Made by a program: the position numbers and the translations under genes. The notes under the pieces were generated by a model. It was not told the origin of the DNA and made no database searches. It saw only the letters and a list, made by a program, of their open reading frames with translations. Of a stretch of 64,000 nucleotides of DNA, positions 32,529-44,245 are shown one piece after another. Each line of letters opens with the position of its first letter. Positions within the stretch are counted from its first letter, which is position 1. This DNA comes from Septoria linicola (Eukaryota; Ascomycota; Dothideomycetes; Mycosphaerellales; Mycosphaerellaceae), in the NCBI GenBank assembly GCA_024114885.1, contig CP099426.1, positions 1,426,001 to 1,490,000 on the forward strand, read 5' to 3'.

Positions 32529-33957
32529 TCATCTTGTCAGGTCTCGCTTCAGTACGTTGAGTATGCTGTTGGCATCCAGGGACGCGGGCTTTGCCGCAGC
32601 CTCTTTTCTGGCCGCCGGCTCAAATACGCCACTTTTAGCTGCTGTGGACATAGCTTCCTTGAACTCTTGCTCCTCGATTTGATGCGATCTTAGATACTGA
32701 GCTTCCAGTGTGTAGCCTGCCGGGAGCGAGCCCGCTTCATGTGGTAGTACGTAAATTGTGGGAAATTCCAAAACAGTCCGGTCTCGTAAGCAATCTGTCA
32801 ACGTGGCCTGTCTGCTCAGAGGAACGAGCACCTTGTCCTTCGTATTGGTTTCTGGTCTGAGCAGGTAGAAGTTGAGAGCGGGATCCACATCGTCCTGTGC
32901 GTCTATCTCGTTCGTACCGTTCTCGAGCTTCGCCGCTTCCGGCACCAAGCTGTTATCGCTGCTGGGTGCTGGCGCCGCATCAGCCAGAGGAAGCTCCCCT
33001 TGAGAATTTTCCAGCGTCGTGGCAGGCACCACATCCGCGGTTGCCTCTGTCATGACAGAACTCTGCCCTTTGCTCGTCTCTGTCATCGCCTCATTATGCT
33101 TCGCTTTGCGTCTGCGCTTAGAAGCGTCACGGGCGTGCTCGCCAGGCTTTCTCTTCATGGCGTTGCTGTTCTCGAGTAATTTCAAGGCGTACAAGTCACG
33201 GATAGTGCTGCTCGCTGCACAGCTGTCAGACGTGGTCCTTTGCCCGTCGATATCGATCCATTCCACAGTCCACACAATTTGATGGCGTCTAGAACGCACG
33301 TCAGTAAGATGCACAGCTTGAAAATACAGGATGTAGACCTACTTGGTAGAACGTGTCTGGTTCGCCCTTTGTCGACTCATACCGGTTGGCGCGCCACGCA
33401 TGTCGATGCGATTTTCGGTCAAGTACTTTCGTAAAGCACTTTCAGGATGTCTCGCCCGAGCTAGAGGCTTCGTCGCAGCTCTCTCGACTACGTCCACGCC
33501 ACGTTCTTCACAATCACGGCCGGCCACATCGATACTGCGCTCTATGCTCTTCAGATAGTTGTAGTCACGGTCTATGCCAACGGGTGTAGCGAGCTGAGAG
33601 CGCTTGAGATACTCCGCAGGGTTTCGCACTCCATTACACGCAGCCCGCTGCTTGTGCTTCTGTGTGCATGGCAGAGAGCATGTCTTCGTTTGACACCTCG
33701 GACATCTGTACTTCGGCTTATTCTCATAACTGTCATGTCACGCGTTAGTCGATACGCTGTATTATGTTCACAGCGACCTTGCCCGGCACCGTCTTAGCAG
33801 ACCGCAGACTGAATGCCGTCAGTCAGACCTACCTGCATGCACAGCATAACAGGTGCCGATAAGGCTGCAAGTCCTACTGAATCGTAGGGCGGAGAAATGC
33901 GAAAATTCTGGCCTACCATATGCTACACAACTCCGTGATGAGCGCCTCGTCGGGCAT
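32529..33957 (-). CDS. bcd1: Box C/D snoRNA assembly factor BCD1 (HIT zinc finger)
   Basis: Exons 33917-33957, 33343-33729 and 32529-33297 give 398 residues. The HIT zinc finger spans the first splice: ELCSICYENKPKYRCPRC, then QTKTCSLPCTQKHKQRAAC, with the CxxC...CxxC spacing of the family. It is followed by NPAEYLKRSQLATPVGIDRD and RDYNYLKSIERSID, typical of BCD1. The first intron (33730-33916) is 187 bases and was chosen because it alone yields LCSIC...KYRCPRC with a normal GTAGGC donor and ACAG acceptor. BCD1 acts in the nucleus in early assembly of box C/D snoRNPs with the R2TP/Rvb machinery. The C-terminal part is disordered, with a basic KRKPGEHARDASKRRRKAK stretch. Confidence 0.85.
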
Positions 33958-35571
33958 CGTTGGTGGCGAGCGGAGGCGTTCGAGACACTTGGAGGTGCGA
34001 TGTACAGAGTACTTTTGCAGATCTTGAAGTGGTGGCAATGAGGTCTTGACTCGCGATGTAGACTAGTAGCCAAGAGGTGGACTAAGGCTTGCCGAGTAAT
34101 GAGTTGGAGGAACGAGTACCGAGTTGTCGGGCCGCAAGATTGTAACCTTTCCGCGAATTGCCGTGCCCGAGGAGGCCAACAATGGTCCCGATGATGCTGC
34201 ACCTCGAGGTTGTGTCTCAAATTGAGGACATCACGAATTCAAGGCAAAAGCAAGGCAAAGAGAAAGCTGCGTTTCAGAATTTGACTACGTGCAGGGATGT
34301 TCTTGCCACGGGCAGAGCGGGCCGAGCTCGTGCAGTGTACCTGATCGACAGCATCCAGAAGCGATACAAGCTCCAGATATTGATATGATCAGCCTATCTC
34401 GCTGAGTCGCAAAGACACGCGTCCTAGCCTAACAGAGTGCCAATGAGCCTGTCATGGTGGTTGTTACTGCTGTCGATCGACTTGTACCTGATGATCAACT
34501 CCTCAGGGTTCGCTCGCAGGATTTGCAGTGTGATACTTCCGCTGAGAACGATCCCAAGCAAGTCCGGTGACACGCCTCTAAAACGGTCAAGCTAGCTCAG
34601 TCTCTCGCCGCACGTGGTAAACGCTGCATGGTATGAAACGAGGTCTCACCAATATTTCACGTGTCCGGCCATGCCACGCAGATAGCTCAACTTCTACTTG
34701 ACAATTGCAACAATTGTAGGAGGAAGAGGTCATTGACCAGTACGTTGTCCAAAGGTCACGCTGTAAGGTGGGATGGCGAAAGCAGTGCTGCTCTTCGGCG
34801 GAAGCCCAGAAGCAGAAGCTGTCGACCACCAAGACCCTCGCACATATGCAGGGGGTTCAGGCTAGCAGAGTTGATTGAATCGCATTGCATATCGCAGCAC
34901 ATCGACCAAGGTTGCCAGCCCTGCCATGACTGCCGGTCGTCGTACAGCTACTCTCATGATCACGTCTTCGCTGCGAAAACAATCAATCTGTTGATGGTGA
35001 CCTGTCCATTTGTATTGCTCGTGAACCGCTCGCTTCTCGCAAGATCTACGGTGCCGTACTTGACAGTGCATCGTCATCAAACTGGTCGCGGGCTAGCAAG
35101 GTTGGGTTGTCCGTGGATGCTTGATCAGCCGTACAGCGAATCGGAACGCTGTGCTCCCTGCAGCATCTCACACGCACTTGGCTGAGTGTGCATGATGCTA
35201 ATCCGTAACAGGCGCACGAAGGACGAGGTTCTTGTCGAGCTCAGGACCAGGCCAGCAGAGCGTCCGAGCACTGTTGTACTATTGCTCGCGCAGTTTCCAC
35301 CCTTCATCTCTATACCTCGAGCCACCGGCTGTCAGCGTTCGAGGCTGTCCGACCATCTTCCTCACCTTCGTTTTCACGCATGCAGTGGCACGTTTGACCA
35401 TTGTGTGGCAGCAAGCACTGCACACCGCGTGTACTGGACGCCAACCACCGCACCACCAAGGAGAGGAACGGCCCATCAAACGAGCGCCATCGAGCTACTG
35501 CACTGGGGAAGCAACCGGGACAAACGTGTACGGGATAACCTCAGCGTCGGCCGCTCGCTAGGTTGATTATC
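33958..35571. other. Intergenic region of about 1.6 kb between divergent genes
   Basis: This separates bcd1 (-) from the DENN gene (+). The longer frames (34661-35185 plus, 33819-34220 minus) have no recognisable domain; the latter overlaps the bcd1 start in another frame. No repeats or RNA genes are evident. Confidence 0.45.
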
Positions 35572-38485
35572 ATGGCGCCCTCTTTTACATCAAATGCCAT
35601 AGTACGGCCACGCTCTGGAGAGTCTGCTCGACCTCCCACTCGCGACGACGCCAACCTGGAGATTCCGAACCGCACCTCGTCGCTGCACTCGCGCATCGCC
35701 GCGCCCATTCCCAGTCAGATGCCTCAGCAGAAGACGGGCACGCGAGCGCCCAAGACATTGACACATGCCTATATGGTATGTGGTGTTGGTCGTGAGCCAT
35801 CGCAATGGGTCAAGGCCCCAGCGCCCACACAGGGCAAGATCGGGCATATGAAGGGTGCAGTCGGCCAATTCTGGTTGCCTGAGATTCTAGGAAGCAGCCC
35901 ACGACTGGAGCAGGATAATGAGATTGCACGATCACTGCATTCTGCAATGAGGGTAAGAATGAGACTCCACGATTGACTCCAAATTTGGAGCAATATCAAG
36001 GTTGTTCTGAGCTGACAGGGTACAGGCATGTTTCCCTCACGATGTCGAGATTTGCACTGGACCTAGCCAGCCACACTGCGTGCACCACGCGTTCGTCTTG
36101 CAGCAAGACTCATCGCACACGCTCTATGGCATTGCTCTCCGCGTCTGGTCGCGTGCCGACGAGAAGCGCGCTGAGACGATTCGCGACCTTCGCAAGCGCA
36201 CCGAGCCTGACTACTATGACACGCCAGGTGAAACGTACTGGATCCCATACTGCCTCTCATTCCTGTCCAGATACCCACTCTACAACCTTCTTGGAGACTA
36301 CCTTCGTGGCATGTGGATTCACTGGAACAAGGCAACCAACCTATTCCACGCAGAGGAAGTGTCGCGCATATTGAGCTTCCCGGCTCCACGGCTGAACGAT
36401 CTGGTACGCATTGACATGAAGGATTATGCACTATGCTACCAGTTCCCATCATCGCCGACCGGCTTCCAGAACTTTGCCATGTGGCCCCTGTTCAGCTGCC
36501 TGTCCATCCCAAACATTGTTGGCGTCCTGGAGGCTGCCGTCTCACCAACGCGGCGAATCATCTTCATCTCGCACTACCCTGCAATGTTGACAGTTGCTAC
36601 CGAGACTGTGCGCTTTATGGTGCGCGTCTACGAGTGGAGTGGTCTCTACGTGCCTGTGGTACATGCCCGTCATGCCAAGGAGCTCGTCCAAGAACCCGGT
36701 CCATACATTCTGGGTATGACTGCTGAATGTCGAACACTGTTCACTGCCCCATCGGACGCGTTGGTAGTCGACCTTGACCGCAACTTTGTGCTTACCTCTA
36801 GCCCACCAAATGCATGGAGTGCGAGACAGCGGTCCAAGCTGATCAATCGCCTGACACAGAGGCTGAATGGCGATGTTGTTCCTTCCGGCGTACCACAGCA
36901 CCTCAGATCTGCGTATGGCGGAGGAAAGCTCATTCCAGCCGGACAAATTATAGTCATGCGAGGTGAGGTCGAGAGCGTTCAAGATCCAGGATGGTGGAAC
37001 CAAGGTGAGATCATGAAGGTCATGGACCATGCTTGCGAGAAGCTGGGCAAGAACTTGGGCCTGAAGTCGGTCTTCGGCGGCTCTCAGAAGAAGCCACTGA
37101 TGACCAAGGTGTCCATGAGACATCTCAACGAGATTGTGCGCGAGCGCAATCAATACTCGCGCGATGCTATGGAGGCATGGCAGGACTTCATCAATCTGAA
37201 AGGTCGCATGGATACCGAGCTTGCCAAGGTGACGAAACGCAACAACTTCCTGGTGGAGGAGCTGGAAAGCTGGAAACAGCAGTTCCTGAAATTCCAGGCC
37301 TTTGCTGAACAGCTTACCAAGGAGACCAATGAGCTGAAGGTTAAGATCGAGGGCCACAAGCGCGAAAACCGCCGGTTGACGAGCATGATCGATCAGCAGA
37401 AGGACGATGCTGCCCGACTCACTGTACGCCTGTCTGGCACCGAGAAGCAAAGAGACGATGCGTTGGAAGCACTGGTCCTGCAGCAAGAGATCGCAGAAGA
37501 GCTGGAAAGAGAGCGAAAGAGAAACAAGAAGGACCTATCGGCGCTTCAGCACACCAACACAACACTGCTCCGCCAACGCGACGAGGCTCAACGTGTGGTG
37601 CTGCATCTTCGTGCACTGATCGATGGACAGGCCCACCACATGGAGCACATCGTCAAGTCCTTGGGTGACTCCGAACCAGTCGGAGAGTTCTTGGATGCGG
37701 AAGAGCAGATCGAGTCGCCAGTCAAGGAAAACGTCAAGGACGAGTCCGAGGTAGGCACTCTTCGTGGTGTCACATCACGAGCCTCCTCGCGGGCAAGCAC
37801 GCGGTGGTCACAGTATCGCAATGATGGTGAGGACCTCTCTTCGTCCAGACAGGCTCGTTACTCGAGCATGTCAAAACGATTCTCAGGACTCAGCATGACT
37901 GATGTTGCAGATCGTCACCTCCGCGACAAGACGGATGCGATCGCCTACATCATCCGCAACATTTCCGAGCAGTGCGCCGCTGCTGTCGAAGGCCTCGACC
38001 TCGCACGACGCGCTGACACCGCCAGCAGCGACGGCGGCGATGACGACTACAGGTCAGAGTCTGGCAAGAAGCGAGGAAAGCGTCCAGTCAAGCACTTGGC
38101 ACCAGAGTCAGAGAATGGTGATCATTCGAGCAACAACTCTGAATCGGACTTCGGTGACAACAGGAGCGAAGGCACCAGCAGCTACCTGCACCCCAAGAGA
38201 ACTTCTGGCACATCTTCAGCAGTGCCACCGACGCCTGATCTCGTCCATGATCGCAGCTCTACAAGCATGAGTGTCAACAGTGAAAGCACTGCGGCAACGC
38301 CCAATCGCTCAAGCCTGCAAAGTGTGTACAAGAACCAGGCCGACACCATTCCTGAGGTGCCAACGCACATCGTTGAGCACGACGGCGATGCTGGCCATCA
38401 GCTCGAGGAGATCGCCGAAGAGCCAGTGACCAAGTACTCGACTCGCGGTCTAGAGCATCGACACAGCCAAATTGAGCGTGCGTGA
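35572..38485 (+). CDS. DENN (AEX-3) domain protein, probable Rab GEF
   Basis: Exons 35572-35952 and 36026-38485 encode 946 residues. The N-terminal half is a fungal DENN module: uDENN around ACFPHDVEICTGPSQPHC and HHAFVLQQDSSHTLYGIALR, then cDENN with ISHYPAMLTVATETVRF, YILGMTAECRTLF and the signature SDALVVDLDRNFV. A long coiled coil follows at about 520-670 (ELAKVTKRNNFLVEELES onward). The tail is Ser-rich and acidic. DENN proteins activate Rab GTPases in membrane traffic, but the partner Rab here is unknown. It is one of the longest frames in the window and has no lesion. Confidence 0.85.
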
Positions 38486-38989
38486 CTCACCGGTGCAAAG
38501 AGACGTTCCTATGGCAAATTCCCAGTCCTTGCTATTCGCACCAGCTGAGGTCGCACGACCTTCTGATTGAGAAGAAAAGTCTGTCCTTGCCCAGATGCGA
38601 GAGGCTGCTACATGTTTTGCGACGCGTCCTTTTGGTTTTGCTTTATGAGCTTGAGATACTCCCTTTTGCATCTGTTTGATGTCACTCTTTTACGGCCGCG
38701 ACTGAACTACATAATACCCACTGATTTGAGTGGGTGCTGGAACGAGGAGCGAGGAGCTGGAGGTGGATGTGTAAGATATTTGCTGCAAGATCTAGGTAGC
38801 TGTCTCTCATGTATTGAAACTGCTTGTGATCTTTGATTAACGATGCATGGTGCACCTTCCTGATGTGTCGTAAGAACGCACCTTCCACCAAACATGAGGA
38901 AGTAGAGCACCTGCCAACGCCATCTCTCAGCACCAGATGGTTTCCAGAACTTCACAACAACGCCACATCTGCACGGTGGCGACATCGCG
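38486..38989. other. Intergenic region
   Basis: This holds the 3' flank of the DENN gene and the upstream region of hei10. No gene is seen. Confidence 0.5.
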
Positions 38990-40376
38990 ATGGACAGCAC
39001 GTTGAAATGCAACGACCTGGCATGTCGAGGGCTGTGTCCTGATCAAGCCGTTGTCACGACCTGCAGCCACATATTTTGCCTCTCTTGTGCCGGGCGTCTT
39101 GGACTTGTGGAAGTTCCTCGAGATGGCTATCGCATCTGTCCAGCCTGTTCGACGCAGCTCATGAACCCAGATGATGCTGTTGTTACGAGTCTCAATCCAG
39201 CTGAGGACTACAAGACGAGCATTCTGAGTGGACTGAGCCCAATGATCATTATGGAGTGGGTCTACAGAACAGCTGTGAGCTGCAAGCTGATGCTGACGAA
39301 ATGCCAGATGTGCAGGTCGTGGTCTCGCGTTTTGGGCGTACCAGATGGTACAGGAGATGTGAATCGCATTATGTGAGGAAAGAACGACATGTGCTAATGC
39401 TGCAGCAGCACCTATCAAGACTACATGACACGCAGCCTGACAGAGAAGTATCAGGGGCTTGAAGCCGGTATGGCGGAGACAGAACGCACCCTGAGAGAGC
39501 AGAACGATAAGCTCAACAACACCCTCAAAGGCAAGCAACAAACTGGTCGCAATGGTATGAATTCAAGAGCTGACATCTCGGTTGTAGCTGCACGCTCGGA
39601 CAACGAAGCATTGCATCACAAGAATGAAGGGCTCGTGCAGCAGCTCCAGCAGAGGAACAAAAGCTACCAGCAGATGCACACGCTCTACAACAAGTTGAAG
39701 CACCAGCAACAAGCAGCAGGGCTAGAACTCGCTGCAGATCAAGGTGCAGAACAGATTCTTATGCAAGCTGGATCACAGCAGCAACCTCAGCATCGAATGT
39801 CGACGCAACGTCCAGATGGTCAGGCACAGCAGCGTGTCCGCAATGGAAGCAATGGCAGCGGCGGAAGCGACGAGCGTCGTCAGCAGCGCGTGCACTCCTG
39901 GCCACAAGCCACTCAGCCCACTTACTCGCAGCAGACCAACACTGGTATGGGATATCAGTCTGGTGCTGGCGGAAGCTATCGCTCTGCTGTCGGTACATCT
40001 CGTGAGTGAAGTGTTCGTACCAGCACGGTGACACAGCTGACAGATTGTAGACAGCATGCCGATTCCGCCTGGCTCTTCCCAGAACCGAGTGCGTCTGCCA
40101 CAAGCATATAGTCGACCTGCGTTCGGAACTTACAACCAAAGCTTGCTCGGTGGTGGATTTAGATCGAGCATGGGCAACGACCCTCTTCGCACTGGAACTC
40201 CATCTCAAGGACAATACAATGGGGTAACAACTAATACCAATCATGTTCAGAATGTTGCGTACGGTATGAGCGCCGGCATGCGTATGGGACGACCAGCAGG
40301 AATCAGTGCTTCTCAAAGTCGTGGACTGCATGCCAACAGTCTAGGTGCTGGCTACGCTGGCATGACAATGCATTGA
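38990..40376 (+). CDS. hei10: HEI10/CCNB1IP1-like RING E3 ligase (meiotic crossover factor)
   Basis: Four exons, 38990-39255, 39308-39358, 39406-40001 and 40051-40376, give 412 residues. The RING is at the N-terminus: CNDLACRGLCPDQAVVTTC, SHIFCLSCAGRLGL and RICPACSTQLMNPDDAVV. It is followed by LNPAEDYKTSILSGLSPMII and, after splicing, ECAGRGLAFWAYQMVQE, the HEI10 signature. A coiled coil (YMTRSLTEKYQGLEAGMAET onward) and a Gln/Ser/Gly-rich tail complete the classical RING, coiled-coil, tail plan. HEI10/Zip3 proteins concentrate on synapsed chromosomes to mark crossover sites, so the gene implies a sexual cycle. Exon three has a tandem NAGNAG acceptor that can add or omit one serine. Confidence 0.88.
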
Positions 40377-40597
40377 GTGTGCGAGCACACGAGGCTTGAC
40401 CCTGGAGGTGACTGGAAGAAGTGTTGCTAAACGTGTCTGTTGTCATGTTTCTCTTACTGCATCGCGGGCTGGCTGCCGAGGAAACGAATCTTCTTCATAT
40501 CGTACACAATCATTAGTCAGAGCTGCTTGCCTTCGTTCAAAGCTTCGAGCCTGACTTTATCAGCGCACGCCCCTTTCCAAGTTGCATGAGGCAAGAT

Positions 40598-41443
40598 CTA
40601 ACTGCTCAAAGCGCTGTCCTTCACACGTGCTTCCTTGATCTCAGTCTCCTGTAGTTCTCTCATGTCGCCAGTGTTGGCAACACCTCCAGTCAGAGTGGCG
40701 CCAGCAATCTCTTTCATGAAACCGACAGCTCCGGTCGAGCGCTGCCAGTAGGCAATGTACTTGCTTTGCACCTCAATGAGTGCCATACGCGGATCTTCTG
40801 GACCACCATCGTGCACACCATCACCAATGTCGCCGAACCAGGCGCTCACAGGCTTGGAGTAGATCTCCTTGATGCTAAGTAGACAGTCAGCTATTCGGAA
40901 CAACGTCATTTCACAGAGAGAAAGTCAAATACTCACCGAGGATCATCATTCGTCAAAGTCACAGCCTCGCCCGTCACAGAGATCCAATCCTCCTTGCTGC
41001 CATCACGGAACGACAGCTGGACTTCCTTATTGGCTTCGAGGTCGCGGAATTTGGTGCTGTTCTTGTTGGCGAGGAAGAGGAAGTCTGGTCCGGTGCGCTT
41101 TGCTACGGCCATGGAGCGGCCGACTGGCTATACAGAGTTAGTGTTAGATGAGGTTGATCTAAGTGTCAGGAAAAGTGCGGTTGCCACTTACGCCGACACC
41201 TGGACGGTATGTGTTGAAGCTGACAGTTTTGATGTTATCTGCGAGCGCGTAGAAGTCCTTGAACTTGTCGGCAGTCGATGTCTTGTTGTCATACTGCTTA
41301 GTGACAGATGGATCCGTCTTTGCATCGATGTTGCTTGTGCGTTCTGGCATCTTGAATGTGGTTGTTGCTGTGAAGCTCCTGGTTGTGGTGGACACTACGT
41401 TTCGAGGCAAGAAGTTGGGTGAGATTCTCAAAGTTTTGAGCAT
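40598..41443 (-). CDS. bli-3: BLI-3 family (blue-light-inducible) pyridoxamine-phosphate-oxidase-like protein
   Basis: Exons 41192-41443, 40937-41127 and 40598-40874 encode 239 residues with the split-barrel flavin-binding fold of the general-stress/PNPOx-like superfamily. Motifs are KFKDFYALADNIKTVSFNTY, then after splicing PVGRSMAVAKRTGPDFLFLA and EVQLSFRDGSKEDWISVTG, then IKEIYSKPVSAWFGDIGDG and SKYIAYWQRS. It matches the fungal BLI-3 domain protein, first known as blue-light induced in Neurospora. Its ligand and reaction are undefined. The first 31 residues (MLKTLRISPNFLPRN, then Ser/Thr/Arg) look like a mitochondrial presequence, with a second Met at the start of MPERTSNID. Confidence 0.87.
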
Positions 41444-41891
41444 TGGATGATATGAGACAAGTGTGATTGCTTTAGTTTCTTGTTTTTATGTCCACATGTA
41501 CATGACAGCTCTCTTCGGAGTTCTCTAAGGTACTGACGTGCGATGATCGCGTTGTTGTGGACCCTGCAGACCAAGCACAACTCATGATGCCATAACTCGT
41601 CAAGAGAGGCGCGCGCCGTTTCAAGCGTCGCGCTTTACTGCACTGCACCTCGAATACACACTCTCTTTTGGTACCTTCGGTATTACATGTCTGCGATTGT
41701 CCGTGTTGGCAGAGATATGGCTTTGTCTCCGGACGTATGATGGCAGACTGCGCACCTTTCGCCAAGCCTTATGTGCCTTGATCGCCTCGTAAATTGGGCG
41801 AGACTGCTCTGGTCATGGCGTGACAGCTATTGCTAATGACTGCAGTTCGATGGCCACAATTACGGACAGCAATCTTGTTGCCTTTTGCTGC
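41444..41891. other. Intergenic region
   Basis: This lies between the start of bli-3 (-) and the end of the kinase gene (-). A minus-strand open frame at 41472-41765 has no domain. Nothing else is seen. Confidence 0.45.
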
Positions 41892-43848
41892 TCAAGTACT
41901 GACTCGCCTTAGCTTGTCATTCGATCCGATCTTCTGCGACTGTACGAGTATATCTGACAGGCGTCTTTTGAGATCTGGTATGCCAGCATTGTTGTCCGAG
42001 CCATCTCCAAGCATGGCGGATACGCACTCTTTCAGTTTAGATGAAAATTCTCCAGCACAATTGGCGAATTTGCTCGGAAAGCCACCTCTGCGCAGCGACT
42101 GGAGTGTCTCTCGACGTTCCATCTGCGTGCCAAACCGGCATATGAGTTCGCAGGCGACAATTCCAAGCGCAAATATGTCTAGCTTGGGGCTGGCGGGCGG
42201 TGTTGCTGTCGTTGGACGATAAATCTCAGTCCCTACTGCAGTACTGTCGGCTGCGGGAACGGCCTCGGGTTCAGCGATCTGAGTGACCAAGCCGAAATCA
42301 CCAATGCAGACGCTCAGCGTTGCTGGATTTGCGTTACCGACTGTCATTCACTGCGTTAGCTATCTGTAGCAATGCCGCCGGACGCCTAGCACGGGCAAGC
42401 TTACCTTGACAGCAATCGGGGCACAATGACAGATCCACGCATCCGTGCATAGCTTTGGGGTTTTCTTCATGTCTTAAGAAGATATTGGCAGGTTTGAGGT
42501 CCCTATGTACAACTCCTTCGCCATGCAAGTAGTCCACTCCATCAAGCAAAGCCAGCAAGATCCTGATCGAAGGTTCCAGATGAAAGCAATGAGCGAGTGG
42601 CTTGACCATGCTATCACTCGGTGGCGGTGACAGGAAATCAGCCAAGGTCATGGGGTGTACACTCATCTGTAAGTGCAAAGCTAGCGTGGGTTCGGTCGAC
42701 AATAGCGCTCCGTTGGTGAAGTCGGTTGTGGAACGGGTGAGCTCGATGCTGGCCGCCTGATCACTGGATCCCGTCTGTGAGGTGTATACTATGGCCGAAG
42801 TCTGAGAATGGCTGGCCTCGAAGGTGAACCCAATGTCCTCGTTTGTGTCGCTGGCTGTCCTGACGCGATCTAGGTCATCGAATGATCGAGATGCCTCGGC
42901 CCCTATGCCGAAGTTATGGCTGTCTTGCAGATCTTGGTCGCTCGAGAAGGAGTCGATGGCATTCCTAGTCGACCATTCAATCCAGCTATTGTGGTATCGA
43001 ACGACATTCGGATGCTGGAGTTTGGACAAGGATCGGACCTCAGCTAGAAGCTCATCGAGAGCTGCTTGACCACCTGTTGCTATGCGGGTCATTGCTGAAG
43101 CGCGGATCGGGATCCTTTTCACAGCGTAGACGCAGTTGTCAAGTTTGTGCCGTACTTGGTAGACCTGCAGCAGTTCAGCAATGAATGGACGAGCTTACAT
43201 AGCCTCAAAACATACCTCACCAAAGCCACCCTTTCCGAGCACACACATCTCCTCGAAATCCTGCACATATCTACTTTGCATTTGGGGTGACACGCCGAGG
43301 GTTGTGTTGTCTAGAAATGTAGTTGGATGCCCAATCTCTGGAGCACTACTGCCATATATTGCATTGGTGAGCAGTAACGGCATCGATTGTGGGACTGTTG
43401 CCTGCGGTGTGGACGGTGCTGTGCTGCCCATTTGATCTAGACCCTCACCGATACGTTGCCGCATGGAGGCATGGCGATCATCTTCTAAGCCATGCGATAC
43501 CAGATTGTATCGCGCAAGGTTGTCGACTAGGTTTCGATACTGCTCGCGCGTTTCCTGTTCAATGGCAGTCTTGTCTTTGAGGGACTTCCCTGCTTTGCGT
43601 CTCTGATCAAGAACTCGTTGCTTAGCATCTCGTTCCAGGAGGGTGTGGATGAGCATGTCTTGCGTCTGTGCAGCAGAGCCATTCCGCGGCGGGCCAATTG
43701 CGAGTGCATCCAGAGCGCTGCCGCTGACATCTTGACTATTGCTACGAGATATTTCTAGCGATGGACTCAACACCTCCTCGGTGTCATCCTCGCTTGATTC
43801 GCTAGAGCTGCTTCCACTTGACGTGCTAGAACGAAAGAATCTGGACAT
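41892..43848 (-). CDS. HRI-like eIF2-alpha kinase
   Basis: Exons 43216-43848, 42405-43164 and 41892-42340 give 613 residues. After a Ser/Glu-rich N-terminal region comes a kinase domain split by a long insert, as in eIF2-alpha kinases. The ATP loop is VLGKGGFGEVYQVRHK (about residue 200), with lysine in VYAVKRIPI. Then come LQHPNVVRYHNSWIEW, the insert, LALLDGVDYLHGEGVVHRDL, KPANIFL, a Cys-bearing loop CVDLSLCPDCC, and IGDFGLV. The end has LDIFALGIVACELICRFGTQ. The HRN(S)WIE block and insert indicate the HRI/Hri1-2 type rather than Gcn2, as there is no RWD or HisRS region. It would phosphorylate eIF2-alpha under stress. The activation segment lacks the usual APE motif. Confidence 0.85.
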
Positions 43849-44245
43849 GATGCATTGATCGGTGAATGTTGCACCTGCCTTGAGCTTTCTTTGGACAGAA
43901 GACCCATTGGACCTCTGTCACCACAGTCAAGCTGATCCGTCGCGGCTGCAGGCGTAGTGAAGCCGTGAAGTCACGAGCAATCACTCGACGTTGCTGCCGC
44001 GACGATAGGGCGCGTGGCTTTCGCGACGTTTCTGTTGCCTTCTGCCGAAAGTTGTCCTCTCTCTCAGAAGTGAGCCATCGACAAAGCAAACACGAGGGCG
44101 TGCACGAGCAGCTGTGACTGCGAGCAAATCCTCTGGGACGGGGGGATTTCTCGGATCAGTCCATCGCCGCACCTGTCAATGCCATCACCACCATGTTTCT
44201 GCGCGTCCTTCACAGTCGCCATAACTTTTTCATCATGGATCGATA
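43849..44245. other. Divergent promoter region
   Basis: About 400 bases separate the start of the kinase (-) and the PPR protein (+). No gene is seen. Confidence 0.5.

Noticed and set aside
33819..34220. 133-codon minus-strand frame overlapping the bcd1 start
   Set aside because: The HIT zinc finger is complete only when 33730-33916 is spliced out. This frame lacks domain and splice support.
36542..37486. 314-codon minus-strand frame
   Set aside because: It is a shadow of the DENN protein coding sequence on the opposite strand.
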